From NCBI GenBank assembly GCA_902384675.1, contig CABMCT010000012.1, positions 1 to 33,178 on the forward strand: 33,178 bases of DNA. Direction: 5' to 3'. Position numbers and translations under genes: made by a program. Source of the DNA: an uncultured archaeon (GTDB lineage Archaea > EX4484-52 > LFW-46). Below, piece by piece: positions 30,023 through 33,178 of the stretch. The notes under the pieces are model-generated. The model ran no database searches. It was given only the letters and a program-made list of their open reading frames with translations, and was not told where the DNA came from. How positions within the stretch are numbered: position 1 is the first letter of the stretch; the number at the start of each line of letters is the position of its first letter.

Positions 30023-31180
30023 ATGAAAGAGGACTCAAAGGGTAATGGTATGGATGAGTTAATCAGAAGCGTCGTCAAAAAGCAGGAGGGTGCCGGGAAT
30101 GGCACGAAAGAAGCTCTTCCGCAAAGGAAGCACGCAAAGGATGCTGACTTGCAGGAAATTCTAAAGAAAAAGAAAGCTAATGTGTTCATTGTCGGCTGCG
30201 GAGGCGCCGGGAACAACACCATATCACGCCTGATGCAGGTCGGTATCGAGGGCGCTAAGACAATCGCGATAAACACCGATGCGCAGGACCTTCTTTACAC
30301 AGATGCTGACGAGAAAATTCTTATAGGCAAGGAAATCACCGAAGGCCTTGGAGCAGGCGCAAACCCGAAAGTCGGGGAAGCTGCAGCCAAGGAATCAAAG
30401 GATGAGCTTAAAACAGTAATCGACGGGGCTGACCTGGTATTCATAACATGCGGCCTTGGAGGCGGGACCGGAACAGGCTCTGCACCTGTTGTTGCCGAAG
30501 TCTCAAGAAAAGAGAACTCTCTGACCGTTGCTATCGTGACTCTGCCTTTCCACATGGAAGGAAGTCACAGGATGGCAAACGCCAGGATGGGGCTTGAGAA
30601 GCTTGAGGAGCTTGTCGATACTCTGATTGTCATACCGAACGAAAAGCTTATTGAAATCGTTCCGGATGTCTCTATAAACACCGCTTTCAAAGTGGCTGAC
30701 GAGATTCTTGTAAATGCTGTCAAAGGCATAACAGAACTCATAACAAAGCCGGGTCTTATTAACCTGGACTTTGCCGATGTCAAGGCAATCATGGGCAACG
30801 GAGGCGTTGCAATGGTGGGCATGGGCGAGTCAGACACAGAGAATCGCGGATATGAAGCAGTGCACAAGGCGCTCACAAACCCGCTTCTTGACATGGACAT
30901 CGAGGGCGCAACAGGCGCGCTGATTAATGTCACAGGCGGCGCTGATTTAACGCTTAAGGAAGCAAAGGAAATCGTGACTTCTGTAACCTCGCAGCTTGCT
31001 CCGGATGCAAAAGTAATCTGGGGAGCAATGATTCACCGCGAGCTTGGCGACATGATAAGGGTGCTTCTGATTGTAACCGGGGTAAAGAACTACACTGTCG
31101 GAATACCTCCTGCAAGCGGAGAGAAAGTGCCAGAGCTCAAGGACGGAATCGAGAAGGATTTGGGAATTGAGTTTATCTAA
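30023..31180 (+). CDS. ftsZ: Cell division GTPase FtsZ (archaeal FtsZ1-like)
   Basis: 385 residues. After a charged N-terminal tail of about 50 residues comes VFIVGCGGAGNNTISRLMQVG, the FtsZ1-typical AINTDAQDLLYTDADEKILIG, the T4 tubulin signature GGGTGTGSAP (about 136-145), PNEKLIEIVPDVSINTAFKVADE, and the catalytic T7 region around NLDFADVKAIMGNGG. It ends soon after the C-terminal domain (VTGVKNYTVGIPPASGEK), with a short tail that keeps no clear partner-binding peptide. It polymerises into the division ring. The closest type by these segments is euryarchaeal FtsZ1. Confidence 0.96.
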   Translation: MKEDSKGNGMDELIRSVVKKQEGAGNGTKEALPQRKHAKDADLQEILKKKKANVFIVGCGGAGNNTISRLMQVGIEGAKTIAINTDAQDLLYTDADEKILIGKEITEGLGAGANPKVGEAAAKESKDELKTVIDGADLVFITCGLGGGTGTGSAPVVAEVSRKENSLTVAIVTLPFHMEGSHRMANARMGLEKLEELVDTLIVIPNEKLIEIVPDVSINTAFKVADEILVNAVKGITELITKPGLINLDFADVKAIMGNGGVAMVGMGESDTENRGYEAVHKALTNPLLDMDIEGATGALINVTGGADLTLKEAKEIVTSVTSQLAPDAKVIWGAMIHRELGDMIRVLLIVTGVKNYTVGIPPASGEKVPELKDGIEKDLGIEFI

Positions 31181-31201
31181 GTACGAAGAAGTGTTTGGGC
31201 T

Positions 31202-32623
31202 TTAAGAGGTTCTCTTATCAAGTTCCCTTTTCCATTTAGGTGCGCGTATACGATTGATTTTTGATAAAGCTTCGCTTTTCGACAGATCTTTATCGACTTT
31301 GGCACGTACTGCCTTGTAAAGGTCATCCGGGACAAATTCCGGCTTTAATGTGCCAATCAAGTTTTTGACCTCGGAGGATGCAGTATGGCGCTTTGTTTCC
31401 AGGTATTCTTCTAAGCCCTTTGCAATTATCTTTTTTCCTTTTTCGACATCAAAGAAATCCTTTTTCATTGCTTTTTGCAGGATGCCGAGGGCAGGGATTA
31501 TTTCCTGGCTTGCATATAGTCTTGCAAGCCCGTCGTAATAGATTTCTGCCGCGTCTTTGATTCTTGATCTGGCTTTAGGAGTAATCCAATCTTTTGGAAA
31601 GTTATCCTTTATGAATCCGCTCACACGAAGCTCTTCTTCATTCAGCAATATGGAACTTATGAACATCCTAACTCTCTTTTTTGGAAGCCGAAGGTACTCT
31701 GCAAGAATTTCTGCATGCTCCAGAAGACAGACTTCCTGATCCCAATCACTTCCTTCGCTCACTGCGATAACGCGCTTTTTGATTTCATCTTTTAGGAGGC
31801 TTCGGATTATTTTTGTTTCCAAATATTTGCCATAAGGCTTAAGCGCGTCTTTAAGAAACGCTTCTGAATCCTCAGCTTCAATTCCGAAAGCTATATCAAA
31901 CGCCAGCTCGATAATGGGGCGCGCAAGAAATGCTTCGGATTCCAAACCTAGTGCTCCTTTTTTTCTTGCTTTTTTGAAGGCATCAACATACCGCTTATCA
32001 ATCCATTCGCCATAATTACCGTTTGCGAGAAGCGGTTTGGTCCTGAATTCATTTACCCTGCTAAGGTCCAAATGTTCGGGATATTTCATAATTGTATCGT
32101 ACTGGTTTCTGGGTATAGCCATCATCTCGCAGGTGAGGTAATTACCTGCAAGCTCCCAAAATCCCGCATTCACAGATTCGTTAAGCAATTCGTCGTTAAT
32201 AAAGTTTTTCAGGATTCCGTTATCATACTGCTCCACAATCCAGACATAGTCGGATTTTCGTTGGCGACTTTCTCTTTTTGCCTGTTCAATCATGAGTTTT
32301 GCATAAAATTCCGCATCATCATTCAAAGAAGGCTCGATTTGGGACCATGCTTTCACAGCGTTCCAGTATCCGTTTGTCGACAGTTCATAAAGCATTGAAA
32401 ATTTCTTCCTTGTGTTTGAATCTATCTCAACTCCTTGTTCTTGGACCGATTCGTTTGTCCCAAGCAGATAAAGCGCCATTTTAACTGCTTCTATATGATT
32501 TGCCGAAGGCCTGAAATGAGTTTCATCGCTATAAACCTGTTCAACCTTTTCCCAGAGTTCATCGGCAAGAACATTAAGCTCGTCAGAAACCCTTTTTTGG
32601 GCTTCGACGTAATTAAAATCCAT
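31202..32623 (-). CDS. Unknown 473-aa helical protein
   Basis: Not recognised. The whole sequence is alpha-helical and charged, with short repeated helical pairs (YNGYWNAVKAWSQIEP-like, FLKDALKPYGKYLETKIIRSLLKDE, GLARLYASQEIIPALGILQKAMKKDFFD), suggesting an alpha-solenoid or multi-helical scaffold. No membrane helix, signal peptide or nucleotide-binding motif is visible. The C-terminus is basic (KINRIRAPKWKRELDKRTS). ATG 32623 is favoured by a TATA-like AATTTAAATC about 25 nt upstream. The stop lies 21 bp from the convergent ftsZ stop. It precedes nothing in operon; its upstream neighbour on this strand ends at 32691. Confidence 0.65.
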   Translation of the reverse strand: MDFNYVEAQKRVSDELNVLADELWEKVEQVYSDETHFRPSANHIEAVKMALYLLGTNESVQEQGVEIDSNTRKKFSMLYELSTNGYWNAVKAWSQIEPSLNDDAEFYAKLMIEQAKRESRQRKSDYVWIVEQYDNGILKNFINDELLNESVNAGFWELAGNYLTCEMMAIPRNQYDTIMKYPEHLDLSRVNEFRTKPLLANGNYGEWIDKRYVDAFKKARKKGALGLESEAFLARPIIELAFDIAFGIEAEDSEAFLKDALKPYGKYLETKIIRSLLKDEIKKRVIAVSEGSDWDQEVCLLEHAEILAEYLRLPKKRVRMFISSILLNEEELRVSGFIKDNFPKDWITPKARSRIKDAAEIYYDGLARLYASQEIIPALGILQKAMKKDFFDVEKGKKIIAKGLEEYLETKRHTASSEVKNLIGTLKPEFVPDDLYKAVRAKVDKDLSKSEALSKINRIRAPKWKRELDKRTS

Positions 32624-32690
32624 ATTTACTACTAAAAGCTGAAGATTTAAATTACCGACAAGGACATAGTTCACATCTCAAGAATAGAAT

Positions 32691-33178
32691 TCAATAGCCT
32701 CTAAACTCTTGTCCTGCATCCCAAATTTCATCGGCAGAGCTACCTTTTTTTATCATGTCATACTCCCAGAGCTGGTATGCCAGATAAGGCGGAGGCGTCC
32801 TTGACTGGTGTGTCATGATTCCATGTACTGCGGCCTTAAATAAATGCGCAGCATCTTCCTTTCTGATACGGATTAACGGACGGTGCATTATCGGTGTTCC
32901 ACGTGGCGCTAGTTCAATAGAATCAATACAGGCGTTATTGTCCCTACAATTTTCATAGAATACAAGATCATCGTTTATATCAATTACGGGCACGTAAGAA
33001 ACAACGCGGTTTGCATTCGGCTGCATCGTGCCAAAGAACATTTTTTTGACTTCTCTTATATTTGTTTTATCCGGCAATTGGGCAAGTATGTTTTGAATAT
33101 AATCGCGGGCAAAGCCCTCATAACCCTCGCTTGAAATGCTGGTCTGTGTAATCTCACCACTCCAGCCATAGCCTTGCA
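32691..33178 (-). CDS. Unknown protein, N-terminus beyond the right edge (partial)
   Basis: The frame is open from the window end to stop TAG at 32691-32693; the TTG at 33077 is internal, since the upstream codons (QGYGWSGEITQTS, then EGYEGFARDYIQNILAQLPD) read on without a stop. At least 161 residues are visible: a segment NREVKKMFFGTMQPNANRVV-like, then FYENCRDNNACIDSIELAPR with two cysteines, HRPLIRIRKEDAAHLFKAAVHGIMTH, and an end LWEYDMIKKGSSADEIWDAG. No family is recognised. It is on the same strand as and 67 bp upstream of the unknown helical protein, which has its own TATA box. Confidence 0.65.
   Translation of the reverse strand, partial: QGYGWSGEITQTSISSEGYEGFARDYIQNILAQLPDKTNIREVKKMFFGTMQPNANRVVSYVPVIDINDDLVFYENCRDNNACIDSIELAPRGTPIMHRPLIRIRKEDAAHLFKAAVHGIMTHQSRTPPPYLAYQLWEYDMIKKGSSADEIWDAGQEFRGY

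Overview
The window is archaeal chromosome. It carries a split-B archaeal RNA polymerase cluster (RpoH, B'', B', A', A''), eL30, the archaeal NusA-like KH protein, uS12, uS7, aPelota, archaeal-type FtsZ, type-2 IPP isomerase and an intron-containing tRNA-Lys. Translation signals are also archaeal. First genes of transcripts usually have a TATA-like box about 25-28 nt before the start codon (leaderless), while internal operon genes have a TGATT-type Shine-Dalgarno. Compact spacing and many orphan small genes would fit a DPANN or deep euryarchaeal lineage, but nothing here fixes the phylum.

Layout. 1-307: 3' end of pcm. 320-3780: an accessory stretch with an interrupted ORF, an orphan HicB-like antitoxin, a BRO-N protein, a RelE-like toxin facing a RelB-like antitoxin tail to tail, an A+T-rich single-pass membrane protein and a 164-bp nested inverted repeat. 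3783-7443: CTP synthase, a possible 40-residue membrane peptide behind a Fur-box-like palindrome, a YdjM-type membrane protein and a HAD-like protein lacking its nucleophile motif. 7490-10651: a three-gene ABC operon (ATPase, exported CARDB-like protein, MacB-like permease).

10745-21657 is the core information-processing block, all on the minus strand: tRNA-Lys, rpoH, rpoB2, rpoB1, rpoA1, an orphan Cys-rich gene, rpoA2, rpl30e, nusA, rps12, an orphan 117-aa gene, rps7. Several of its intergenic gaps share a diverged repeat that contains the promoter and hairpins. Part of the same signal recurs ahead of pyrG.

21658-33178: a 470-bp gene-free repeat-rich region, XerA recombinase, a HEAT-like protein on a shared divergent promoter, IPP isomerase, an LRR protein, a stand-alone LigD-type phosphoesterase, a HAD hydrolase, Pelota, a TIM-barrel protein, small orphans including a two-CW protein, an FKBP prolyl isomerase, FtsZ, and two unknown proteins, the last running off the right edge.

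The points most worth a second look are the shared promoter/hairpin repeat family, the altered universally conserved motifs in uS12 (decoding loop) and RpoA'' (trigger loop), the nested inverted repeat next to the A+T-rich gene, and the possible metal-regulated micropeptide. I did not see a clear, self-contained new defence or biosynthetic system.
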